Shown one piece after another: positions 16,347 through 22,043 of a stretch of 22,043 nucleotides of DNA (position 1 is the first letter of the stretch; every line of letters begins with the position of its first letter). The stretch lies in NCBI GenBank assembly GCA_023701085.1, contig JAMPXR010000001.1:1-22043 (forward strand). The letters run 5' to 3'. The notes beneath the pieces were generated by a model. It saw nothing but the letters and a program-made list of their open reading frames with translations. It had not been told where the DNA came from and made no database searches. Source of the DNA: Ramlibacter sp. GTDB taxonomy: Bacteria; Pseudomonadota; Gammaproteobacteria; Burkholderiales; Burkholderiaceae_C. Both the position numbers and the translations under genes were made by a program.

Positions 16347-16667
16347 TCAGTTCGGCCCGCCGTTGGCGTACGGATCGACCGTCACCGGCGCGGGCGCGCT
16401 TCCAAGCCGCTGGGTGTTGCCGCGCGCCGCATTTCGCACGACGGCCCCGGCGGGTTCGATGTACCCGCGCTCACCCGCGGCGAGCTGGCCCCCACGCGTG
16501 ACGAAATCGGCCAGCTCCTTCTTCACCTGCTCGCGCGTGAGCGTGCTTTGCGGCGCAGCCGGCACGAATCCGATCTCGCCGTTGATCCATTGGCCGGACT
16601 CGGCAAATGCGGCGGGAATGGCGGCGGCGGCGACGATGAAGGCGGTTGCGGTATGGCGGAATGACAT
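16347..16667 (-). CDS. DUF4148/CopQ-like small periplasmic protein, paralog C
   Basis: A 106-residue precursor with a signal peptide ending at AFAE (residue 23). The mature part opens with SGQWINGEIGFVPAAPQSTLTREQVKKELADF, the most divergent of the three paralogs but with the same GE-x-G(W/F) element and the TREQV helix, plus a second AAGERGYIEPAG element at 63-74. The tail is Pro/Asn-rich. It has no cysteine. AGAGGAG precedes the ATG at 16667. It lies after the minus-strand RND-oxidase operon but has its own operator, promoter and structured leader. Function unknown. Confidence 0.83.
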   Translation of the reverse strand: MSFRHTATAFIVAAAAIPAAFAESGQWINGEIGFVPAAPQSTLTREQVKKELADFVTRGGQLAAGERGYIEPAGAVVRNAARGNTQRLGSAPAPVTVDPYANGGPN

Positions 16668-16694
16668 GATCTGGCTCCTCTGACATTGGACAGA

Positions 16695-16736
16695 GAGTTC
16701 CTCCCGAGGAACTCGTGACGCATCCCATGCATCACG
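16695..16736 (-). promoter_or_regulatory. Two-hairpin 5' leader of DUF4148 paralog C
   Basis: On the minus strand CGTGATGCA (from 16736) pairs with TGCGTCACG, 9 bp with one T-G wobble and loop TGGGA. The second stem, GAGTTCCT / AGGAACTC with a 4-nt loop, is a perfect 8 bp at 16695-16714. The first stem starts 5 nt after the -10. Confidence 0.6.
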
Positions 16737-16741
16737 ATTCA

Positions 16742-16796
16742 AGTCTAGAAACCCAGCCGTGACACCGCCCTGACTCCGCAATTACAAATCCGACAC
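16742..16796 (-). promoter_or_regulatory. CusR-like operator and promoter of DUF4148 paralog C
   Basis: The operator 16781-16796 (plus ATTACAAATCCGACAC; minus ends TTTGTAAT) has one degenerate half. Exactly 33 bp after TGTAAT on the minus strand lies TAGACT (16747-16742), the presumed -10, with GTCA starting 7 nt after TGTAAT as in paralogs A and B. Confidence 0.7.
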
Positions 16797-16814
16797 CTGC
16801 TCAGGCAGGGCGTA

Positions 16815-17162
16815 CTACTTGACCGACTGGATTTCGGTGACGGTCATCCGCCCGGACTGCCTGGCGACCCTGAAGCGGACTTTGTCGCCGGGCTGCAATT
16901 TGTCCAGCATGGAAGCGTCGGCGACCTGGAACACCATGGTCATGGGCGGCATGTCGAGGCTGTCGATGGGCCCGTGCTTCAGGGTGACCTTCTTGTTCTC
17001 CTTGTCGACCTTTCGCACTTCACCGTCGGCCAACTCGCCTGCGGCCTGCGCCGATGCCGTCACGCCGGACGCAGACTGTGCCTGGGCCGGCAGGTGGCCC
17101 AGGACGCTGGACGCGCCCATCGCAAGGGCGAAAGAGAGATAACGAGGCTTGAGTGACATCAT
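16815..17162 (-). CDS. CusF-like periplasmic copper chaperone, Met-for-Trp variant (paralog 3)
   Basis: A 115-residue precursor with a signal peptide ending near PAQAQ (residue 29), then the CusF barrel. H63 (LKHGPI), M74 and M76 (PPMTM) are kept, and the Trp position is M71 (LDMPPMTM). The domain is nearly the same as paralog 1 at 4820 (GEVRKVDKE-x-KK, KHGPI, DMPPMTM, GDKVRF), so those two share a recent ancestor apart from the Trp-type paralog at 8701. It is the last gene of the RND-TolC-oxidase-cupredoxin operon, 19 nt after the cupredoxin. Two adjacent ATGs follow AAGGAAAC, and either could be used. Confidence 0.9.
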   Translation of the reverse strand: MMSLKPRYLSFALAMGASSVLGHLPAQAQSASGVTASAQAAGELADGEVRKVDKENKKVTLKHGPIDSLDMPPMTMVFQVADASMLDKLQPGDKVRFRVARQSGRMTVTEIQSVK

Positions 17163-17181
17163 CCGTTTCCTTTCAGTCGGC

Positions 17182-17727
17182 CTATCCCCGGCGAGCCGAG
17201 GGGCTGGTCGCTTTCTGATCCTTCGCCAGCCCTTCGCCCGCGGGAATGACCTTTATCCTGCCGACCATGCCCGCCTGGTAATGTCCTGCGATCAGGCAGG
17301 CAAAGTCGAACTCGCCGGCGCGGTTGAATGTCCAGATCATTTCGGCCGTCTTGCCGGGCCCGACATGCGCCATGTACGGCTCGTCGTGTTCCATACCGGG
17401 AAACTTGAGCATCATGGCCGCGTGTTCATCGTTCGTCTTCGTGGTCCCGAGGACGAATTCATGCATCACCTTGCCGGCGTTCTTGTGGACGAATCGAACC
17501 GTCTCGCCCTGCCGGACCTCGAGGCGATCCGGAGTAAAGCGCATGTGGTCGGTCATGACGACCTGCACGACACGGGTCACGGCCTTCGCGTCGCCGGCAA
17601 TGCCCCACTCCTTTTGCTCCTTCACGACGGGGCCCGCCTTCTTGCCGTGAGCCTCGCCTTGGTGTGCGGCGGCTGCCAGCGACACCCCCAGCAGTGCGGC
17701 TGCGAGCAGCGCATTGAGTCGTCTCAT
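17182..17727 (-). CDS. copI: CopI-like cupredoxin (type 1 copper protein)
   Basis: A 181-residue precursor: signal peptide ending at AAAAH, a His/Lys-rich linker, then a plastocyanin/azurin-like domain (about 50-162). The type 1 copper ligands are H89 (VMHEFVLG), C144 (FDFACLIAGHYQAGM), H149 and M154. The extra Met-rich loop around 103-119 (HAAMMLKFPGMEHDEPYM) is typical of CopI-type proteins involved in copper tolerance. It may take electrons in Cu(I) oxidation or store copper in the periplasm. It lies between the multicopper oxidase (36 nt upstream) and CusF paralog 3 (19 nt downstream) in one operon. The symbol is by similarity of domain and context. Confidence 0.88.
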   Translation of the reverse strand: MRRLNALLAAALLGVSLAAAAHQGEAHGKKAGPVVKEQKEWGIAGDAKAVTRVVQVVMTDHMRFTPDRLEVRQGETVRFVHKNAGKVMHEFVLGTTKTNDEHAAMMLKFPGMEHDEPYMAHVGPGKTAEMIWTFNRAGEFDFACLIAGHYQAGMVGRIKVIPAGEGLAKDQKATSPSARRG

Positions 17728-17763
17728 CTACAACTTCCCTTTCAATTGGCGATGTATCGCCGG

Positions 17764-19176
17764 TTAATGGCCAACATGGCCCGATGGTTTGCGTATCTGG
17801 ACCTCGACGTCGCGGCCCGGTGCGGCCCGCGGCGGCATCGAGCCTTTTCCCGGGACCGGCGCGCGCTGGGCGCCCGGCGCCGCGCCCTGGAACTCGTAGG
17901 CGACCGTGCCGGCCGGGTGCCGGAACCAGTCCGGGTTGCCGTAATCCCCCCGCTTCTGGCCGGCACGGACCTTCACGACGGTGAACATGCCGCCCATTTC
18001 CAGCGAGCCGAACGGCCCTTGCCCGCCCATCATCGGCACGGTGTTGTCGGGCAGGGGCATTTCCATCTCGGCCATGTCCGCCATGCCGCGCTCGCCCATC
18101 ACCATGTAGTCGGGCACCAGTTTCGTGATCTGCCTGACGACATCGCGATGGTCCACGCCGATCATGGTCGGCACGTCGTGACCCATCGCGTTCATGGTGT
18201 GGTGGCTCTTGTGGCAGTGAAATGCCCAGTCGCCCTCCTCGTCCGCGACGAACTCGATCTGGCGCATCTGCCCCACGGCGACATCGGCGGTGACTTCCGG
18301 CCAGCGTGCGCTCCGGGGCGTGGGTCCGCCGTCGGTGCCGGTGATCACGAATTCGTGGCCGTGCAGGTGCATGGGGTGGCTGGTCATCGACAGGTTGCCG
18401 ATACGGATGCGGACCCGGTCGCCACGGCGCACGTTCATCGAATCGATGCCCGGGAAGATCCGGCTGTTGAAGGTGAACAGGTTGAAGTCCAGCATCGTCA
18501 TGATCTTCGGCGTGTACGAGCCCGGTTCGATGTCGTATGCGCTGAGCAGGAAGACGAAGTCGCGGTCGACCTCGTCGATCAGGGGATGGCGGGTTTTCGG
18601 ATGGGTCACCCAGAAGCCCATCATCCCCATGGCCATCTGCACCATCTCGTCCGCATGCGGGTGGTACATGAACGTGCCCGGCCGGCGGGCCACGAACTCG
18701 TAGACGAAGGTCTTGCCCGGCGGGATCTGCTTCTGCGTCAGGCCGCCCACGCCGTCCATGCCGTTGGGCAGGCGCTGGCCGTGCCAGTGGATGCTGGTGT
18801 GCTCCGGCAGCCTGTTGGTCACGAAGATGCGCACCCGGTCACCCTCCACCACTTCGATGGTCGGCCCCGGGGACTGGCCGTTGTAGCCCCACAGGTGCGC
18901 CTTGAAACCCGGCGCCATCTCGCGCACCACCGGTTCGGCCACCAGGTGGAACTCCTTCACGCCATTGTTCATGCGCCAGGGCAGCGTCCAGCCATTGAGC
19001 GTGACGACCGGGTTGTAGGGCCGCCCGCCGTGCGGCGCGAGCGGCGGCATGGTGTCCGGCTCGGTCCGTGTCACGGCTTCGGGCAGCGCCGCCAGCGCCG
19101 CCGTGCCGACCGAAGCTGCCGCCACCGCGCCACTGATCGCGCCTGCGCCGGTCAGGAAATTGCGTCTGTTGGTCAT
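17764..19176 (-). CDS. Two-domain multicopper oxidase, CopA/CueO-like function
   Basis: A 470-residue periplasmic oxidase. The start MTNRRNFLTGAG is a Tat signal with twin arginines. Copper motifs in order: HWHG (130-133), HPHADEM (172-178), HPMHLHGHEF (267-276) and HCHKSHHTMNAM (320-331, the HCHxxxHxxxxM pattern), so type 1 and trinuclear ligands are all present. Only ~95 residues separate the second and third motifs, against ~300 in three-domain CueO, so this is a two-domain enzyme that should need to oligomerise. About 137 residues follow the last motif, including a Met-rich stretch (MVMGERGMADMAEMEM, then VPMMGG). Likely Cu(I) oxidase. The 19176 ATG gives the Tat signal, and longer frames upstream lie inside tolC. 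Confidence 0.93.
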   Translation of the reverse strand: MTNRRNFLTGAGAISGAVAAASVGTAALAALPEAVTRTEPDTMPPLAPHGGRPYNPVVTLNGWTLPWRMNNGVKEFHLVAEPVVREMAPGFKAHLWGYNGQSPGPTIEVVEGDRVRIFVTNRLPEHTSIHWHGQRLPNGMDGVGGLTQKQIPPGKTFVYEFVARRPGTFMYHPHADEMVQMAMGMMGFWVTHPKTRHPLIDEVDRDFVFLLSAYDIEPGSYTPKIMTMLDFNLFTFNSRIFPGIDSMNVRRGDRVRIRIGNLSMTSHPMHLHGHEFVITGTDGGPTPRSARWPEVTADVAVGQMRQIEFVADEEGDWAFHCHKSHHTMNAMGHDVPTMIGVDHRDVVRQITKLVPDYMVMGERGMADMAEMEMPLPDNTVPMMGGQGPFGSLEMGGMFTVVKVRAGQKRGDYGNPDWFRHPAGTVAYEFQGAAPGAQRAPVPGKGSMPPRAAPGRDVEVQIRKPSGHVGH

Positions 19177-19196
19177 ATCGATTTCACCGGGCCCGT

Positions 19197-20621
19197 TCAG
19201 TGGCCCGCGTCCTGGCTGCCGCGGGTGGAACCGCCGGGTGCGCCGGCCGCGCCCAGCGCCATCGGCTTGCCGGTCAATGTCGACGACAAGGCGGCGTCGG
19301 CCAGCCAGAAGCGCTGCAATGCGTCGATCGCGGCCGCGACACTGGCGATCTGCTCGCGCGTGTCGGCCAGGAGTTCGAAGACGCCGATGAGCATGCCGTT
19401 GTAGCGAAGCACGTTTTCCTCGGCCATGGTCTTTCGCAGCGGGACGATCTCGTCGCGGTAGTGCTTCGCCAGGTCGTAGGCCGTGCGATACGCCGAGTAG
19501 CTTTGCCGCAGATGCGAGGATGCGGAGCGTGCCACGCTGTCGTAGCGGTTGGCGGCGGCCAGTGACTGGGCGTTCATCGACGCCCGGCGCGCGCCGCCCC
19601 CATCGAAAAGCGGCAGCCGCACTTCCAGCTCGAACCCCCGCCGGTTGGCCCGTTCGCCGCTGTGGTTGTCGAACACCGTGTCGTGCCGCGCGCCAAGCTC
19701 CACGTCCACCAGGCTGTTCAGCAGGCTCAGCCCCTGGGCTTTGCCCGCCACGTCCAGCTGCAGGCGCGCGAGCTGCACGTCCAGGCGCTGCTGGAGGGCG
19801 GCCGCCGTCACGTCGGCGGCTGCGCGCGGCTGCGGTGGCAGGTCGGGGAGGCGCTCGGGCAGCGACAGTCGCTGCATTTGCGCATCGTCCAGCCCCAGCA
19901 GGCGGATCAATTCCTCCTGGGCCGCGGCCGCGCCGTACTGGGCCGAGGCCAGTTGCGCCGCGGCATCCGCGTAGAAGGCATGCTGGCGCGCCCGCTGCAA
20001 CTTGGTGAAATTGCCCGCTTGCTGCATCCTGCGCGCCAGCTCGGCGCCGGCCTGCGCCGCCGCGTTCACCTGCTTTGCATATTCCAGCGACTGCCGCGCG
20101 GCCACCGCCCGCACCCATGCCTGGCGCACCTGGCTGACCTGGTCCACGATGTCCACGCTCAAGCGCGCGACGGCCTGGGCCGTCTGGTTGCGAGCGATCG
20201 ACCGGCGCTGCGGCAGGGTGAGCAAGTCCAGCAAGCCGACCGAAAGGAGCCGGCCCAATTCCAGTTCACCGCCCATGCGCACGCGCTCGAAGCTGAAGAT
20301 CGGGTTGGCGATGCGGCCGGACTGCTCCGCGCCGGCCATGTCGTCCCAGCGTTGCGCGACGAGCTCCTGCAGCGCCGCACTGTTGGCAAGGGCCAGCTGC
20401 ACGGCGCCCTCCCGGTCCAGGGGATTTGCCAATAGCTCGTCGGCGAGCCTTCGGCGTGCATCGTGTTGCTGCGCGGTGCGGGCGAGTTCCAGCTTGCCTT
20501 GCGTGAACTCCGGGATCGCCCGATTGGCCTGCCCCAGGGCCTGGTCGATGTCCACCGACGCGCATCCGGCCACCAGGAACAGCGCTGCGGCGGCGAGCGC
20601 CACGGTCATGCGTCTCTTCAC
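19197..20621 (-). CDS. TolC-family outer-membrane efflux lipoprotein (CusC-like)
   Basis: A 474-residue protein with lipobox LVAGC (C20), then two long helical repeats typical of outer-membrane efflux proteins: the first around AVQLALANSAALQELVAQRWDDM and QVSQVRQAWVRAVAARQSLEYA, the second around AALQQRLDVQLARLQLD and LRQSYSAYRTAYDLAKHYRDEIVPLR. GTG at 20621 is preferred: it has AGAAGG upstream, adds VKRR as the positive n-region of the signal, and overlaps the preceding stop as GTGA. An ATG at 20609 is the alternative. It should pair with the RND pump whose 3' end lies at the right edge to move copper across the outer membrane. Confidence 0.9.
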   Translation of the reverse strand: MKRRMTVALAAAALFLVAGCASVDIDQALGQANRAIPEFTQGKLELARTAQQHDARRRLADELLANPLDREGAVQLALANSAALQELVAQRWDDMAGAEQSGRIANPIFSFERVRMGGELELGRLLSVGLLDLLTLPQRRSIARNQTAQAVARLSVDIVDQVSQVRQAWVRAVAARQSLEYAKQVNAAAQAGAELARRMQQAGNFTKLQRARQHAFYADAAAQLASAQYGAAAAQEELIRLLGLDDAQMQRLSLPERLPDLPPQPRAAADVTAAALQQRLDVQLARLQLDVAGKAQGLSLLNSLVDVELGARHDTVFDNHSGERANRRGFELEVRLPLFDGGGARRASMNAQSLAAANRYDSVARSASSHLRQSYSAYRTAYDLAKHYRDEIVPLRKTMAEENVLRYNGMLIGVFELLADTREQIASVAAAIDALQRFWLADAALSSTLTGKPMALGAAGAPGGSTRGSQDAGH

Positions 20622-20950
20622 GGCTGCCTTCTGTTCTGCGTCTCGCGCGATTGCGGGCCTTGCGCCGCGGCGGGCGCCGCGTCGCTGTGGCCAGAAGGCT
20701 GCTGGGCCTCCTTGGCATAGGCTCGCCAGCCGCCGATGCGGCCGACGGTGTCGTTCACCTGCCGCCACGGCTGCATTTTTTCTTCCTTGAAGGATTGGAA
20801 ATCCTGCAGCGCGGAGACGTAGGCGCTCGCGGAGGTTCGGCTCGCCGGTCCGGCCGCAACCGTGGCTTCAGGGGCGGTCTGCGCCGAGGCCGCCAGGGCG
20901 GCCATGGAAGCGAGCGCGGCCACGCAGGCCCAAAGGAAGTAGCGAGACAT
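20618..20950 (-). CDS. Small secreted protein of unknown function in the RND-tolC operon
   Basis: A 110-residue precursor with a signal peptide MSRYFLWACVAALASMAALAASAQ. The mature part has one ordered-looking segment, ASAYVSALQDFQSFKEEKMQPWRQVNDTVGRIGGWRAYAKEAQ (residues 41-83), with aromatic residues spaced like a short helical domain, then a polar Ala/Gln/Ser tail. There are no Cys and only one His in the mature protein, so direct metal binding is not obvious. It is coupled to tolC by GTGA. I do not recognise a family. Position suggests an accessory of the efflux system. Confidence 0.75.
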   Translation of the reverse strand: MSRYFLWACVAALASMAALAASAQTAPEATVAAGPASRTSASAYVSALQDFQSFKEEKMQPWRQVNDTVGRIGGWRAYAKEAQQPSGHSDAAPAAAQGPQSRETQNRRQP

Positions 20951-21074
20951 TTCAATCCCATCGATTTCGACACAACAAGAAGCCATGGAGCCCCGGCGAG
21001 GCTCGAGGATGACAACCACAAGGAAGCGCCCCGGCAGCCGCCGTCAATGGGCGACCACGGGGACCGGCGCCGCG

Positions 21075-21461
21075 TCAGGCACGAGGCGGCTTGTCGGGAA
21101 CAGGCGAAACCCGGCTGGCCATGGCCAGCGGGGAATCAGGCTCTTCCACCACGGGCGAAGCCGCGAGCTTCACCGTCGAAGCAATTTCGGTGATGGCCAC
21201 GCTGTGACAGCAGGAGGCGCACAGCACGCACTCGTGCGCAAAGTCCGGCGAAGCGTCAGGCGCGTGGGCATGCGCGGCCACGGGCTGGATTTCATGGCTG
21301 TGGCCTTCCAGGCCGTGATGGCTGCTCGCGACCGCCGGCGTCTGCTGCGCTTGGGTGTATCCGGTCGCGGCGACGCAAAACAGCATGGAAGCGCCGGCAA
21401 ATCCCTGCAAGGGAAGCGACGCCATGACGAGCCAAGCCAAAAGTATTCGCAACCGCGCCAT
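21075..21461 (-). CDS. Small secreted Cys/His-rich protein, CzcI/DUF2946-like context
   Basis: A 128-residue protein with a signal-like N-terminus (LRILLAWLVMASLPLQGFAGA) that keeps an FxV/ATGY segment, then a His-rich linker (SSHHGLEGHSHEI, AHAHAPD) and the cluster HECVLCASCCHSV (76-88; C78, C81, C84, C85 with flanking His). This arrangement resembles the small proteins found near czc/cus pumps (CzcI-like, DUF2946-like), but the match is by pattern only. It lies 142 bp after cusA in the same direction. The ATG has no strong ribosome site, so the start is less certain. A metal-binding regulatory or buffering role is inferred. Confidence 0.7.
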   Translation of the reverse strand: MARLRILLAWLVMASLPLQGFAGASMLFCVAATGYTQAQQTPAVASSHHGLEGHSHEIQPVAAHAHAPDASPDFAHECVLCASCCHSVAITEIASTVKLAASPVVEEPDSPLAMASRVSPVPDKPPRA

Positions 21462-21569
21462 CGTGCGGGTATTCTACTGAGCCCCCCGTATTTCTTGGGG
21501 CCGAAGAAACCAATCCACACACTCGCCGTGGCCAATCTCAGCCGGCGACGCCCATGGGCCATCAGGATG

Positions 21570-21595
21570 CGAAGCCGCACGAGCGCGCGGCTTCG
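21570..21595 (-). other. Hairpin 9 nt after the cusA stop codon
   Basis: CGAAGCCGC (21570-21578) and GCGGCTTCG (21587-21595) form a perfect 9-bp stem with an 8-nt loop. There is no U-tract. It may set a 3' end that protects the upstream pump mRNA while letting some transcription read into the downstream genes. Confidence 0.5.
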
Positions 21596-21603
21596 CCCCT
21601 GGC

Positions 21604-22043
21604 TCATCCCCCCGCGGCCTCGGGCAGCGCGCGCGGCGGCAGCTGCGGCGCGGCCTTTCGCCCGGCGCGCCGGATTTCCCGCTCCTTGACCAGCGCGTAC
21701 AGGGCCGGGATCACCGCCAGCGTGAGCACGGTGGACGAGATCATCCCGCCCACCATGGGCGCGGCGATGCGGCTCATGACTTCCGAGCCCGTGCCGGTCC
21801 CCCACATGATCGGCAGGAGGCCAGCCATGATCGCGACGACGGTCATCATCTTGGGCCGCACGCGCTCGACCGCGCCCTCCATCACGGCCCCGTACAGGTC
21901 GGTCGGGCCCGGTGCGCGTCCCTGCGTCTGGCAATGGGCCTTCACCTCCTGCCAGGCGCTGTCGAGGTAGATCAGCATCACCACGCCGGTTTCCGCGGCC
22001 ACGCCCGCGAGCGCGATGAATCCCACCGCCACGGCCACCGACA
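21604..22043 (-). CDS. cusA: CusA/CzcA-family RND heavy-metal efflux pump, C-terminal end
   Basis: The frame is open to the right edge, so only the last ~146 residues are present. They match the end of heavy-metal RND pumps: [22 protein letters not shown] (a membrane helix with the AGVAAE motif), [45 protein letters not shown] and the final helix [20 protein letters not shown]. [17 protein letters not shown] is highly conserved in the CusA/CzcA group. The pump uses proton import to drive metal export. The neighbouring CusF, oxidase and cupredoxin genes favour copper/silver. It is the most upstream visible gene of the minus-strand operon, and cusB is expected beyond the edge. Confidence 0.93.
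   Translation of the reverse strand, partial: SVAVAVGFIALAGVAAETGVVMLIYLDSAWQEVKAHCQTQGRAPGPTDLYGAVMEGAVERVRPKMMTVVAIMAGLLPIMWGTGTGSEVMSRIAAPMVGGMISSTVLTLAVIPALYALVKEREIRRAGRKAAPQLPPRALPEAAGG

Noticed and set aside
17149-19404. Long open frame on the plus strand opposite the oxidase and cupredoxin (751 codons)
   Set aside because: Antisense shadow of two genes with full copper-ligand motifs. No ribosome site and no recognisable protein pattern.
19177-20118. N-terminal extension of the multicopper oxidase frame into tolC
   Set aside because: The ATG at 19176 gives a twin-arginine signal and correct family length, and the extension reads in a wrong frame through tolC.

Overview
The window is GC-rich DNA from a Gram-negative bacterium. 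The Burkholderiales-type porin, the three DUF4148/CopQ-like small periplasmic proteins, DUF883, and the MerR, CusRS and CusF families point to Burkholderiales, plausibly Alcaligenaceae (Bordetella/Achromobacter-like). The genus is inference. Most of the window is a dense copper-resistance locus, preceded by a stretch of ordinary chromosomal genes and a small second metal module.

Layout. 1-1500: the 3' end of a fumarylacetoacetate-hydrolase-fold hydratase, a stand-alone receiver protein and a dodecin. 1492-3716: a MerR regulator of CadR/PbrR type co-transcribed with a His-tailed EamA transporter and divergent from a short CDF-type transporter, with a classic 19-bp-spacer MerR promoter between them. 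3729-3995: a DUF883 stress protein. 4317-5173: a DUF411 protein and a CusF-like copper chaperone. 5247-8479, minus strand: DUF2933, an isoprenylcysteine-methyltransferase-like membrane protein and a Cu(I) P1B-ATPase, behind a CueR-like promoter. 8701-10269: a second CusF followed by a DsbB/DsbA pair. 10323-10985, minus strand: a Cys-Pro-Met/His-rich small protein and DUF4148 paralog A. 11133-13222: a CusR/CusS-like two-component system. 13466-13825: DUF4148 paralog B. 14126-15193: a porin. 15267-15743: a truncated LysR gene. 15969-16262: a Met-rich lipoprotein. 16347-16667: DUF4148 paralog C. 16815 to the right edge, minus strand: an RND efflux operon whose visible order is cusA (3' end), two unknown small secreted proteins, a TolC-like lipoprotein, a two-domain multicopper oxidase, a CopI-like cupredoxin and a third CusF.

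How it works together (inference from families). The ATPase moves Cu(I) out of the cytosol. CusF proteins, the cupredoxin and the Met/His-rich small proteins bind periplasmic copper. The multicopper oxidase oxidises Cu(I), and the RND/TolC system expels copper from the cell. DsbA/B probably repairs thiols damaged by copper.

Main new observation. A 16-bp dyad close to ATTACA-N4-TGTAAT occurs at least five times in intergenic DNA (8562, 11101, 13332, 15790, 16781). At the three DUF4148 genes it lies exactly 33 bp from a -10-like hexamer. That hexamer is followed 5-6 nt later by an invariant 9-mer (CGTGATGCA) that opens a hairpin at the predicted 5' end of the mRNA, and a second hairpin of unrelated sequence follows. 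This suggests one regulon, most simply run by the CusRS-like pair encoded between the sites, with a conserved structured leader on the DUF4148 transcripts.
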